The notes under the pieces are model-generated. The model saw only the letters and a program-made list of their open reading frames with translations. It did no database searches and had not been told where the DNA came from. Source: CAIXPS01 sp034430115 (GTDB taxonomy: Bacteria; Chloroflexota; Anaerolineae; J036; Brachytrichaceae). From it: a stretch of 60,058 nucleotides of DNA. The stretch lies in NCBI GenBank assembly GCA_034430115.1, contig DAOUFG010000178.1, positions 1-60,058 on the forward strand, read 5' to 3'. Positions 42,117-49,347 of this stretch are shown here, in pieces (positions within the stretch are counted from its first letter, which is position 1; every line of letters starts with the position of its first letter). A program made the translations under genes and the position numbers.

Positions 42117-42351
42117 GGGCAGATTTGATAAGGAGATTGGGGATTAGAGATTGGGAATGAACCACGGATTGCACAGATGACACGGATGAATAGATGGGAA
42201 CATATAGGACGATCATGATTCGACAGGCTCACCATGATCGTCCTGAGCCTGTCGAAGCCTGTCGAAGGATGGTTAGAGACCCGATATCTGCGAGATATCG
42301 GGTCTCTAACCATCAATCCGTGGTCTATCCCCAATCCCTAATCTCAAATCT
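42117..42351. repeat. Compound palindromic element (three nested IRs)
   Basis: From outside in: GAGATTGGGGATTAGAGATT opposite CCCCAATCCCTAATCTC; ACCACGGATT (42161-42170) opposite AATCCGTGGT (42315-42324); TTCGACAGGCTCA (42219-42231) and TGAGCCTGTCGAA (42244-42256); and a perfect 22-bp arm pair at 42268-42289 and 42293-42314 (GATGGTTAGAGACCCGATAT + CT, loop GCG). No gene lies here. Confidence 0.8.
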
Positions 42352-43566
42352 CTACAAGCACGCCGGCAGTGCGGCGTAGAAGGCTGTGGCGCGCACCACG
42401 TCGTCCAGGCGCACCTGGTCGATCACGGTGTGAGCGTGAATCTCATCACCGGGGCCAAAGCCGATGGAGGGGATGCCCGCCTTGCCGGCCCAGTAGGTGC
42501 CATTGGTGCTGAAGTTCCATTTGCCCGTCGCTGTGCGCTGGCCGAACACCGCCTCCGTCGCCGCCAGCGCCCCTTGCACCAGCGGGTGCGATTCTTCCAG
42601 CGCCCAGGCGGGGAAATATTTATCCAGCACCATCTTGAAGCCGGTGTAACTCGGTTCGTCGTATTGCAGCATTTCCAACTTGACGTCCTTCACCCCGGTT
42701 TGATCGACGATCGCCTGCACCTCGGCTAGCGCGCTCTGCAACGTATCGCCGAAGGTCACGCGCCGGTCGATATAGAGGGTGGCCTCGTCGGGCACAGCGT
42801 TGATGCTGGCGGTGCTCACCTTCATGTCGGTGACGGTGATGGTGCCCTTGCCCAGGAATTCGTGCGTGCGCAGGTGCGGGTCCAGGTCGCGAATGCCGGC
42901 GATGATGGGCAACAGTTTATAGATCGCGTTATCGCCCAGGAAGTTGCTGGCGGCGTGCGCGCTGCGGCCCTTGGCGGTCACCTTCATCTCCACGCGCCCC
43001 TTGTGCCCGCGATAGACCCGCATGCGCGTCGGCTCGCCGATGACCACGAAGTCGGGCTTCACCTTCGGGTCGTTCTCCGCGAACGAGTTTGGGGCAATCC
43101 CGTCACACCACTCTTCCATATTCCCGAAAAAATAGGCGGTCCAGGCGGATGGGTCGAGCAGGCCCAATTCGCGCGCCAGCGCCAGGCCATAGACCATCCC
43201 GGGGGTGCTGGCCTTTTCGTCCGATGCGCCGCGCGCGAAGAGCACACCATCACGCACCACGCCCTGGAAGGGGTCGTGATCCCACTGCGAGCGGTCGCCG
43301 ATGCCCACCGTGTCGATGTGCGAATCGAACACGATCACGCGCGGGCCGTGGCCGATGCGCCCGAACACGTTGCCCATCACGTCGAAGCGAGCCTCGTCGA
43401 AGTTCAGCTTGCGCATCTCGGCGATGATGCGCTCGCCGACGTCGTGAATCTGCGATTCCATGCTGGGGATGGCACAGATTTCGCGCATGAAGCGGATGAT
43501 GTCCTCGCGCTGAGATTCGATGCGGGCGTTTAGCCTGCCGAGTAGCTCTATGGGAACTTGTGTCAT
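42352..43566 (-). CDS. M20 family metallohydrolase, YgeY-like
   Basis: A 404-residue di-zinc amidohydrolase/peptidase. Ligands are visible in VIVFDSHIDTVGIGD (~80), ARGASDEKASTPGMVYGL, the catalytic acid in FGNMEEWCDG (~151) and the C-terminal IGFGPGDEIHAHTVID. The NGTYWAGKAGIPSIGFGPGD ending is like the YgeY/ArgE-DapE subgroup, which has been linked to purine or carbamoyl amino acid breakdown. The ATG at 43566 fits the family; upstream in-frame codons to 43770 are repeat DNA. It is divergent from pyrK and may share its pyrimidine-related context. Confidence 0.85.
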   Translation of the reverse strand: MTQVPIELLGRLNARIESQREDIIRFMREICAIPSMESQIHDVGERIIAEMRKLNFDEARFDVMGNVFGRIGHGPRVIVFDSHIDTVGIGDRSQWDHDPFQGVVRDGVLFARGASDEKASTPGMVYGLALARELGLLDPSAWTAYFFGNMEEWCDGIAPNSFAENDPKVKPDFVVIGEPTRMRVYRGHKGRVEMKVTAKGRSAHAASNFLGDNAIYKLLPIIAGIRDLDPHLRTHEFLGKGTITVTDMKVSTASINAVPDEATLYIDRRVTFGDTLQSALAEVQAIVDQTGVKDVKLEMLQYDEPSYTGFKMVLDKYFPAWALEESHPLVQGALAATEAVFGQRTATGKWNFSTNGTYWAGKAGIPSIGFGPGDEIHAHTVIDQVRLDDVVRATAFYAALPACL

Positions 43567-43594
43567 GGCCCAATTGTACGGGCTACACATAGGA

Positions 43595-43701
43595 CTAACA
43601 CAAAGAAACGAAGCAACAAAGAACACCCAGGATATATTAGGCTTCTTTGTGATCTTTGTTTCTTTGTTGCTTCGTGTGAATTTTGCTCTGCTTTGTGTTA
43701 G
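43595..43701. repeat. Compound palindrome between M20 and pyrK
   Basis: Outer CTAACACAAAG (43595-43605) and CTTTGTGTTAG (43691-43701), inner GAAGCAACAAAG (43610-43621) and CTTTGTTGCTTC (43662-43673), both perfect. The same words occur at 1660-1700 and 52110-52140. Confidence 0.75.
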
Positions 43702-43733
43702 GCAGCTAACGCCCTCGGTTAAAATGAGGCCAT

Positions 43734-44597
43734 ATGTCTTCGGCACAACCGCAGCACTTCGATCCATCATCGATTACCCGTCAACCATCACCCAATACCG
43801 CGTTGGAATTACCGCGCAGCGCGCGCATTGTAGAAATCCGGCGCGAGACGCCGCTGGTCAAAACGTTTGTCTTCGACACCGATATCGACGCCCAACCAGG
43901 CCAGTTCATCATGCTGTGGATCCCCGGCGTGGACGAAAAGCCGATGAGCATCGCCGGGATGCGCCCGCTCACCATCAGCGTGGCGCGCGTCGGCTCGGCC
44001 ACCGCCGCGCTACACGAACTGAACGAGGGCGATTACGTGGGCTGGCGCGGGCCCTATGGCCGGCCCTATGCGCTGGAGCAGGACCGCCCGGCGCTCCTGG
44101 TGGCGGGCGGCTATGGCGGCGCGCCGCTCTACACGTTGGCGCAGCAGGCCCTGGCGCATCACATGGACGTCACGGTTGCCATCGGCGCGCGCGTCGCCGA
44201 CGAGCTTCTGTATGCCGACCGCTTCGAGGCGCTCGGCCTGCGGCTACTCCTCAGCACCAACGACGGCTCGCGCGGCGTGAAAGGGTTCGTCACCGAGGCC
44301 ATCCGGCAGGCGTTCCTCGACGATCCTCAATCTCCAGTCTCCAATCTCACCATTTATGCCTGCGGGCCCGAGCCGATGCTGGTGGCGCTCCACAAGCTGT
44401 GCCGCGCGCAGGGCTGGCATGGGCAACTCAGCGTAGAGCGCTACATGAAGTGCGGGTTTGGCGTGTGCGGGCAGTGCGCGCTGGACGACGTGCTCGTTTG
44501 CGTCGACGGCCCCGTGCTCACCCTCGACCAACTCGATCACAAACACGACTTTGGGCACTTCCATCGCGGGCCTACGGGGAGAAGACTGGAGATTTGA
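43734..44597 (+). CDS. pyrK: Dihydroorotate dehydrogenase electron transfer subunit
   Basis: A 287-residue ferredoxin-reductase-type subunit that passes electrons from PyrD to NAD+ in pyrimidine synthesis. The FAD region has RPLTISVAR; NAD binding is at VAGGYGGAPLYTLAQQA; the [2Fe-2S] motif is MKCGFGVCGQCALDDVLVC near residue 242. An insertion at about residues 198-206, PQSPVSNL, comes from the heptamer repeat and sits just before YACGPEPM. No pyrD lies next to it in the window; pyrC follows after the GxxExxY element. Confidence 0.9.
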   Translation: MSSAQPQHFDPSSITRQPSPNTALELPRSARIVEIRRETPLVKTFVFDTDIDAQPGQFIMLWIPGVDEKPMSIAGMRPLTISVARVGSATAALHELNEGDYVGWRGPYGRPYALEQDRPALLVAGGYGGAPLYTLAQQALAHHMDVTVAIGARVADELLYADRFEALGLRLLLSTNDGSRGVKGFVTEAIRQAFLDDPQSPVSNLTIYACGPEPMLVALHKLCRAQGWHGQLSVERYMKCGFGVCGQCALDDVLVCVDGPVLTLDQLDHKHDFGHFHRGPTGRRLEI

Positions 44598-44609
44598 GAT
44601 TGGAGATAT

Positions 44610-45137
44610 AAACCACGGATGACACGGATTTCACAGATTAGGTTGGGGCACCAAGAACTTAGTAGCCTGAAAAACATCGGAGGTTCGCACCAGGATCTGT
44701 AAGAAGGACATCATGAAAGGGATCACCGCTCAGCCCACGTTGTTATATGGCGAAGTGACACAAAAGGTCATTGGCGCAGCGATGGAGGTACACAAAATTC
44801 TTGGGGCTGGTTTCCTCGAATCGGTATATGAAGAATCACTTGCACACGAGCTAACCTTGAGAGGCGTCGTCTTTGAGCGTCAGAAGATCTTGGCCGTGCA
44901 CTACAAATCGATTCTGGCCGGTAAATTTGTCGCCGATATGGAGATCGATAACAAAGTCCTTGTGGAATTGAAAGCGATCAAGATGTTGACGAAGGTGGAT
45001 GAAGCCCAATTGATCAATTACCTGCGTGCGACAGGCATCCGTGTCGGGTTGCTTCTTAATTTTGGTGCGCCATCTTTGGAGCACTGGCGTCGCATCTGCT
45101 AAATTCAAATCTGTGAAATCTGTGTCATCCGTGGTTT
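44610..45137 (+). mobile_element. GxxExxY gene within 30-bp inverted repeats
   Basis: The left arm at 44610-44639 (AAACCACGGATGACACGGAT + TTCACAGATT) and the right arm at 45108-45137 are inverse copies with one mismatch in 30 bp. They bracket a single gene; the right arm starts 6 bp after its stop. No duplicated target site is obvious. The unit splits pyrK from pyrC. The same arms, without the gene, make the elements at 40148-40337 and 42117-42351. Interpretation as a mobile or formerly mobile unit is inference. Confidence 0.6.
44713..45102 (+). CDS. GxxExxY family protein (PD-(D/E)xK-like)
   Basis: A 129-residue protein with the name-giving motif GFLESVY (G33, E36, Y39) and a nuclease-like core: D75 in VADMEID and E85-x-K87 in VLVELKAI, the pattern of PD-(D/E)xK enzymes. 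The family is widely spread, often in many copies per genome, and its role is not settled. Here the gene lies inside near-perfect inverted repeats. The ATG at 44713 (MKGITAQPTLLYG) has AAGAAGGA upstream. Nuclease activity is a prediction from the residues. Confidence 0.88.
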   Translation: MKGITAQPTLLYGEVTQKVIGAAMEVHKILGAGFLESVYEESLAHELTLRGVVFERQKILAVHYKSILAGKFVADMEIDNKVLVELKAIKMLTKVDEAQLINYLRATGIRVGLLLNFGAPSLEHWRRIC

Positions 45138-45144
45138 TGTTCTT

Positions 45145-46461
45145 ATGATACTCATTCAGAATGCCCAACTCGTGACTTCCACCGGCGTCCAACCCGCCGA
45201 TGTGTTGATCGACGGCCAGAAAATCGTGTCGGTCGCGCCGCCTACTTCCAATCTCCAATCCCCAATCCCCAATCTCGAAATCATCGACGCCTCTGGCCTT
45301 TTGCTCTTCCCCGGCCTGATCGACGTACACACGCACATGCGCCAGCCCGGCGGCGAGCAGAAGGAGGACTTCTACACCGGCACGTGCGCGGCGCTGGCCG
45401 GCGGTGTCACGTCCATCTTCGCCATGCCCAACACCTCGCCCGCGTTGGTGGACCGCGCCACGCTGGAGATGGGCCTGCAACTGGCGCAGCAAAACGCCGT
45501 GTGCGACTATGGCATCTTCCTCGGCGCAACCAACACCAATCAGCGCGTGAAGGCGGAGAACCCCGACCTGCGCGAGTGTGGGCTGAAGATGTACATGGGC
45601 TCCAGTACGGGCGACTTGCTGGTGCAAGATTTTGAGCCGCAGTATGAGCACTTTTTGCACTACCCGCACGAGCGCGTCATCGCCGTGCACGCCGAGCACG
45701 AACCGGCGGTGCGCTATTTTGGCCAGCACGGCGAGCGGCGGCCCATCATCGCAGCGGAGGTGGAGGTGGCGCGCGCCGTGGCGATGGCCGAGAAGGTGAA
45801 CCGGCGGGTGCACATTTGCCACGTGTCGTGCCGGCGCGAAGTGGACATCATCCGCCACGCGAAGGCGCGCGGCGTGCCGGTGACGTGCGAAGTCGCGCCG
45901 CACTACCTGTTCCTGACCCATGCCTACGAAGAAGGCGACTCGCATGACGAGAAAGCCCTGCAACCCACGGCGCTCTATCAGATGAACCCACCCCTGCGCG
46001 AGGATGACGACAGAGCCACGCTATGGGCCAACCTCGACGTGGCCGACTGCATCGCCACCGATCACGCCCCGCACACGCTGGCCGAGAAGCAAAGCGCCCG
46101 CCCACCCAGCGGTGTGCCCGGCCTGGAGACGATGCTGCCGCTGCTGCTCACCGCCGTGCACGAAGGGCGCCTGGCACTCAGCGACGTCGCGCGGCTGTGT
46201 TGCGAAGGCCCGGCGGCGGTGTATGGCATTGAGGCGAAGGGTAAAATTGCTCCTAGCTTCGACGCCGACCTGACGTTGGTGGCCCCAGACGAAGAATGGG
46301 TGATCGGTGAACGGCCAATCTTCAGCAAGTGCGGCTGGACGCCTTTTGCCGGTTGGCGCGTGCGCGGCGCGGTGAAGCGCGTCTTCGTGCGCGGCCGGCT
46401 TGCCTTTGCCGGCGAGCAAATCATTGCTACGCGCGGCAGTGGCAGAATGATAGAGAATTAA
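45145..46461 (+). CDS. pyrC: Dihydroorotase
   Basis: A 438-residue amidohydrolase closing N-carbamoyl aspartate to dihydroorotate. Metal ligands: VHTHMRQPG, the Lys in LKMYMGSSTG, HAEHE, HICHVS and the Asp in CIATDHAPHT. The substrate loop AMPNTSPALVD is present, and length and motifs fit the class I bacterial enzyme rather than dihydropyrimidinase. An insertion at about residues 34-46, TSNLQSPIPNLEI, is encoded by the heptamer repeat before the first metal ligand. Start ATG is 8 bp after the right arm of the GxxExxY element. Confidence 0.9.
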   Translation: MILIQNAQLVTSTGVQPADVLIDGQKIVSVAPPTSNLQSPIPNLEIIDASGLLLFPGLIDVHTHMRQPGGEQKEDFYTGTCAALAGGVTSIFAMPNTSPALVDRATLEMGLQLAQQNAVCDYGIFLGATNTNQRVKAENPDLRECGLKMYMGSSTGDLLVQDFEPQYEHFLHYPHERVIAVHAEHEPAVRYFGQHGERRPIIAAEVEVARAVAMAEKVNRRVHICHVSCRREVDIIRHAKARGVPVTCEVAPHYLFLTHAYEEGDSHDEKALQPTALYQMNPPLREDDDRATLWANLDVADCIATDHAPHTLAEKQSARPPSGVPGLETMLPLLLTAVHEGRLALSDVARLCCEGPAAVYGIEAKGKIAPSFDADLTLVAPDEEWVIGERPIFSKCGWTPFAGWRVRGAVKRVFVRGRLAFAGEQIIATRGSGRMIEN

Positions 46462-46474
46462 GTTTGGAGAAAAT

Positions 46475-46594
46475 AGGGATTGGAGATTGCCGGGTGAAAA
46501 GTGACGAATGAGACGTGAGAAGGATCTGGCATCATGCAGCGCTTCATGCATCACGTTTCATTCTCCAATCTCTCATCCCTAATCTCCTATATCA
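46475..46594. repeat. Nested inverted repeat after pyrC
   Basis: Outer GGGATTGGAGATT (46477-46489) and CCAATCTCTCATCCCTAATC; inner AATGAGACGTGA (46507-46518) and TCACGTTTCATT (46551-46562), 11 of 12 paired; centre GCAGCGCTTCATGC. The membrane protein ATG at 46595 follows at once. Confidence 0.65.
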
Positions 46595-47455
46595 ATGGCA
46601 CAGATTACACAAACGAACGATTCAATCGACCTGAACGCAGGGGCAGTGCGCAATCGCGTGCTGGTGCTGGCGGCGCTCGTCGCCCTGACGCCGGTCGCCC
46701 TGGAAGTGGTGGAACTGCCCACCCGCAGCGCCACGGCCAATTTCCTGGGCTCGGCGCTTTCTATCAACCTGTCGGCGGATTCGCTGCTCCTGGTGCTTAT
46801 GCCGGTGCTCACCTGCGCCGGTGTGGACTGGGTATTGCGCGACCACCCCGACGTGCACGGCGGCGAAATCCCCTATCTCTTCCCCTTCTGGGTGGCGCCC
46901 GGCTTCGCCGCGTTGACGGTGGCCTGGCTGCTCACGCGCATCCCAACCTGGCCGCTGTGGATCGCGGTGCTATTGATCGGCGTGATCGCCATCGCGACGT
47001 TGGTCTCCGCGGAGTACGTGGCGCTTTCGCCCTATGCGCACGGCTATGCCGTCGCACGCCTGCTTCTGACAAGCGTCAGCTACGTCATCGCGTTCGGCCT
47101 GTTCGCGCTCATCTATAGCTCGCGCGAGCGCAGCGTCATCAGCGCCACCATTGCAGCGGTGGTAGCATTCGGGCTATCGTTGGACCTGATGGCCCCTCAC
47201 ATCATCGGGCTGCGCACCGCCGCCACTTTCTCGCTGGTAGTCGGGCTGATCGTGGGCGAGGCGACCTGGGCGTTGAACTATTGGAACATCTCAAACTGGA
47301 GCGCAGGTGTGTTGTTGTTGGCCGTGTTGTACGTCATGACCGGCCTGGCGCAACAATATTTCCAAGATCGCCTGACGCGCGGTGTGCTGATCGAGTTCGG
47401 CGTCGTCGCAGCGATTGCCACGCTGATTGCCCTGCAATTGGCATCCTTCCACTAA
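46595..47455 (+). CDS. Polytopic membrane protein, unknown (DUF5656-like)
   Basis: A 286-residue protein with about eight predicted transmembrane helices (VLVLAALVALTPVALEVVEL, LLLVLMPVLTCAGVDWVL, FFALIYSS-type segments). The loop DHPDVHGGEIPYLFPFWVAP is distinctive, and the pattern recalls Chloroflexota proteins labelled DUF5656, which I state only tentatively. No catalytic motif is seen. It is read in the same direction as pyrC and the PfkB gene, with 28 bp to the latter. Confidence 0.7.
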   Translation: MAQITQTNDSIDLNAGAVRNRVLVLAALVALTPVALEVVELPTRSATANFLGSALSINLSADSLLLVLMPVLTCAGVDWVLRDHPDVHGGEIPYLFPFWVAPGFAALTVAWLLTRIPTWPLWIAVLLIGVIAIATLVSAEYVALSPYAHGYAVARLLLTSVSYVIAFGLFALIYSSRERSVISATIAAVVAFGLSLDLMAPHIIGLRTAATFSLVVGLIVGEATWALNYWNISNWSAGVLLLAVLYVMTGLAQQYFQDRLTRGVLIEFGVVAAIATLIALQLASFH

Positions 47456-47483
47456 ATCTGTAAAACCAGTTAAACTAGGCACC

Positions 47484-48494
47484 ATGCCAGAAGGCGTACT
47501 CGTCATCGGCGCGGCCAATCTGGACATCAAAGGCCGCATGTTCGCGGAGCCAATCGCGGGCACCAGTAACTCCTCCGCCATCAAAAGCAGCGTTGGCGGT
47601 GTAGGGCGCAATATCGCCGAGAACCTCGTCCGCCTGGGCGTGCCGGTGACGTTGCTCACCGCCGTCGGCGACGACTATGCCGGTGAAGACATTCTGAACA
47701 ATGCCGCAGACGTAGGCATCGACGTTTCGCGCGCGTTGATCATCGAACACGCCACCACCGGCACCTATATGGCCGCGATCAGCCAGAGCGGAGACCTGTT
47801 CTTCGGGCTGGATGACCTGCGGGTGTTGCGACATGTCACGCGCGATTACCTGCGCCTGAACCGCGACGCCTTCCGTGAATGCGCCCTGGTGGCGATGGAT
47901 ATGAACCTCAGCGACGATACGTTGCTGGCGGCGATCCAACTGGCGCGCGAATATCACAAGCCCATCTATGTGGACCCGACTTCCACCGAACGGGCCTGGC
48001 GGCTGCGCCCACACCTAAGCCTGCTGGACTTGATCACGCCGAACATTGCAGAGGCAGCCGCAATTTTAGATTGCCCGTTCATCCAGAACTCGGCCGAAAC
48101 ACTTACAGCCGCCCGTGCGCTGGTTGGGTTGGGCGTCGGCGCAGCGGTGATCACACAAGCCGAACGCGGCGCGTGCTATGCCACCGCCGACGAGACAGGC
48201 CAGTTCCCCGCCGTGCAGGTGGAGATTGTGGATGCCACCGGCGCCGGCGACGCATTGACGGCGGCGCTGATCTTCGGCAAGTTGCAAAATATCGGCATCG
48301 CCGAGTCGTTGCAATTGGGCCTGCGCGCCGCGGCGATGACGCTGCACTCCACCGAAACGGTGATGCCGGAACTCAGCCTGGACAGGCTCTATGGCCTGGG
48401 CGACGTCAACGCCACGCTCGACACCTCCCCCGGTGAGGAACCCTACGATTCCGACGAAATCACCTACCCTGAAACCGACTACGACGAATATTGA
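47484..48494 (+). CDS. PfkB-family carbohydrate/nucleoside kinase
   Basis: A 336-residue ribokinase-fold kinase. The N-terminal GAANLDIKGRMFAEP and SSVGGVGRNIAENLVRLG and the C-terminal DATGAGDALTAALIFG (catalytic Asp, anion hole) are intact. The GGxGRNIAENLxRLG pattern is closest to pseudouridine kinases, so a nucleoside or sugar nucleoside substrate is possible, but no psuG lies nearby. The last ~25 residues are acidic (GEEPYDSDEITYPETDYDEY). The ATG at 47484 is chosen; the upstream frame is the end of the spacer. Confidence 0.85.
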   Translation: MPEGVLVIGAANLDIKGRMFAEPIAGTSNSSAIKSSVGGVGRNIAENLVRLGVPVTLLTAVGDDYAGEDILNNAADVGIDVSRALIIEHATTGTYMAAISQSGDLFFGLDDLRVLRHVTRDYLRLNRDAFRECALVAMDMNLSDDTLLAAIQLAREYHKPIYVDPTSTERAWRLRPHLSLLDLITPNIAEAAAILDCPFIQNSAETLTAARALVGLGVGAAVITQAERGACYATADETGQFPAVQVEIVDATGAGDALTAALIFGKLQNIGIAESLQLGLRAAAMTLHSTETVMPELSLDRLYGLGDVNATLDTSPGEEPYDSDEITYPETDYDEY

Positions 48495-48509
48495 CCATCA
48501 CAACAACTG

Positions 48510-49208
48510 ATGACAGACCCACTCGCCCTGCTTATCTCTTTCATCTACGTCTTCATCGTGCTGGGGCTGGCCGAGGGATTGCGTAAAGCGTTCCATTTTG
48601 AAGCCGAGTTCACGCGTAAGGTGGTGCACGTCGGCGTGGGCATGTGGTCATGGGGCACGGCGTGGCTGTTCCAGAACAAGTGGTTCGCCGTCATCCCGCC
48701 GGCGGTGTTTGTGGTGCTGAACTATCTTTCTTACCGGCGCGGCCTGTTTCAGGCCATGGAGCTAAAGGATCGCTCAAACCTGGGCACGGTCTTTTTCCCT
48801 ATTTCGTTCGTAGCCATGATCCTGCTGTTCTTCAGCATGGACGACCCCGCCAAGAAAGGGCTGTTCGCCGTGGCGTTGATGCCCATGACCTGGGGCGACG
48901 CTTTCGCGGCGATCCTGGGGCGCACCATCGGCAAGCACAAATATACCTTCCTGCGAAATACGCGCAGTTGGGAGGGCACGCTGGCGATGTTTGGGTTGTC
49001 GTTCATCTCCGTGTGGGCGGCGCTGCTGGTGTTCTGGCAGCCCGCGCAGGTGAACATGCCGGTGCTTGTGACGGGCGCAATTGCGCTCATCACCGCTACA
49101 TTTGCCGCGACGGTGGAAGCATTTAGCCCCTGGGGGCTGGATAACTTGCTCGTGCCGGTGGCTAGCGCAGCGGGGCTATTTCTCGGCATGATGATCTTCG
49201 CCGCTTAA
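48510..49208 (+). CDS. Polyprenol/diacylglycerol kinase-like membrane protein (CTP-type)
   Basis: A 232-residue membrane protein with 6-7 helices of the SEC59/VTE5/phosphatidate cytidylyltransferase superfamily. The motifs EFTRKVVHVGVGMWSWG and GDAFAAILGRTIGKHKYTFL, then RNTRSWEGTLAMF match the CTP-dependent lipid (phytol, dolichol) kinases. It may phosphorylate a polyprenol carrier, which would suit the GT-C transferases of the window. It begins 15 bp after the PfkB gene stop. Confidence 0.82.
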   Translation: MTDPLALLISFIYVFIVLGLAEGLRKAFHFEAEFTRKVVHVGVGMWSWGTAWLFQNKWFAVIPPAVFVVLNYLSYRRGLFQAMELKDRSNLGTVFFPISFVAMILLFFSMDDPAKKGLFAVALMPMTWGDAFAAILGRTIGKHKYTFLRNTRSWEGTLAMFGLSFISVWAALLVFWQPAQVNMPVLVTGAIALITATFAATVEAFSPWGLDNLLVPVASAAGLFLGMMIFAA

Positions 49209-49347
49209 CCTCCCATTTCACAGCGTTTTTGCTATTCGCCGTTCACCCTTCGTCAATTCTGGGCGGTGTATTACAATCGAAGGCACACAGTTTACGGTCG
49301 TGTGGGGCACTGTGCTACGCAAAAATCGCAGTGGAAGATTCAAGAGC

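Noticed and set aside
45145..46461. Dihydropyrimidinase/hydantoinase instead of dihydroorotase
   Set aside because: The HMRQPG and AMPNTSP motifs, plus pyrK upstream, favour dihydroorotase.
38812..46594. CRISPR array from the many short repeats
   Set aside because: The repeats are 7-bp based, palindromic and irregularly spaced, lie partly inside genes, and have no constant spacer length or cas genes.
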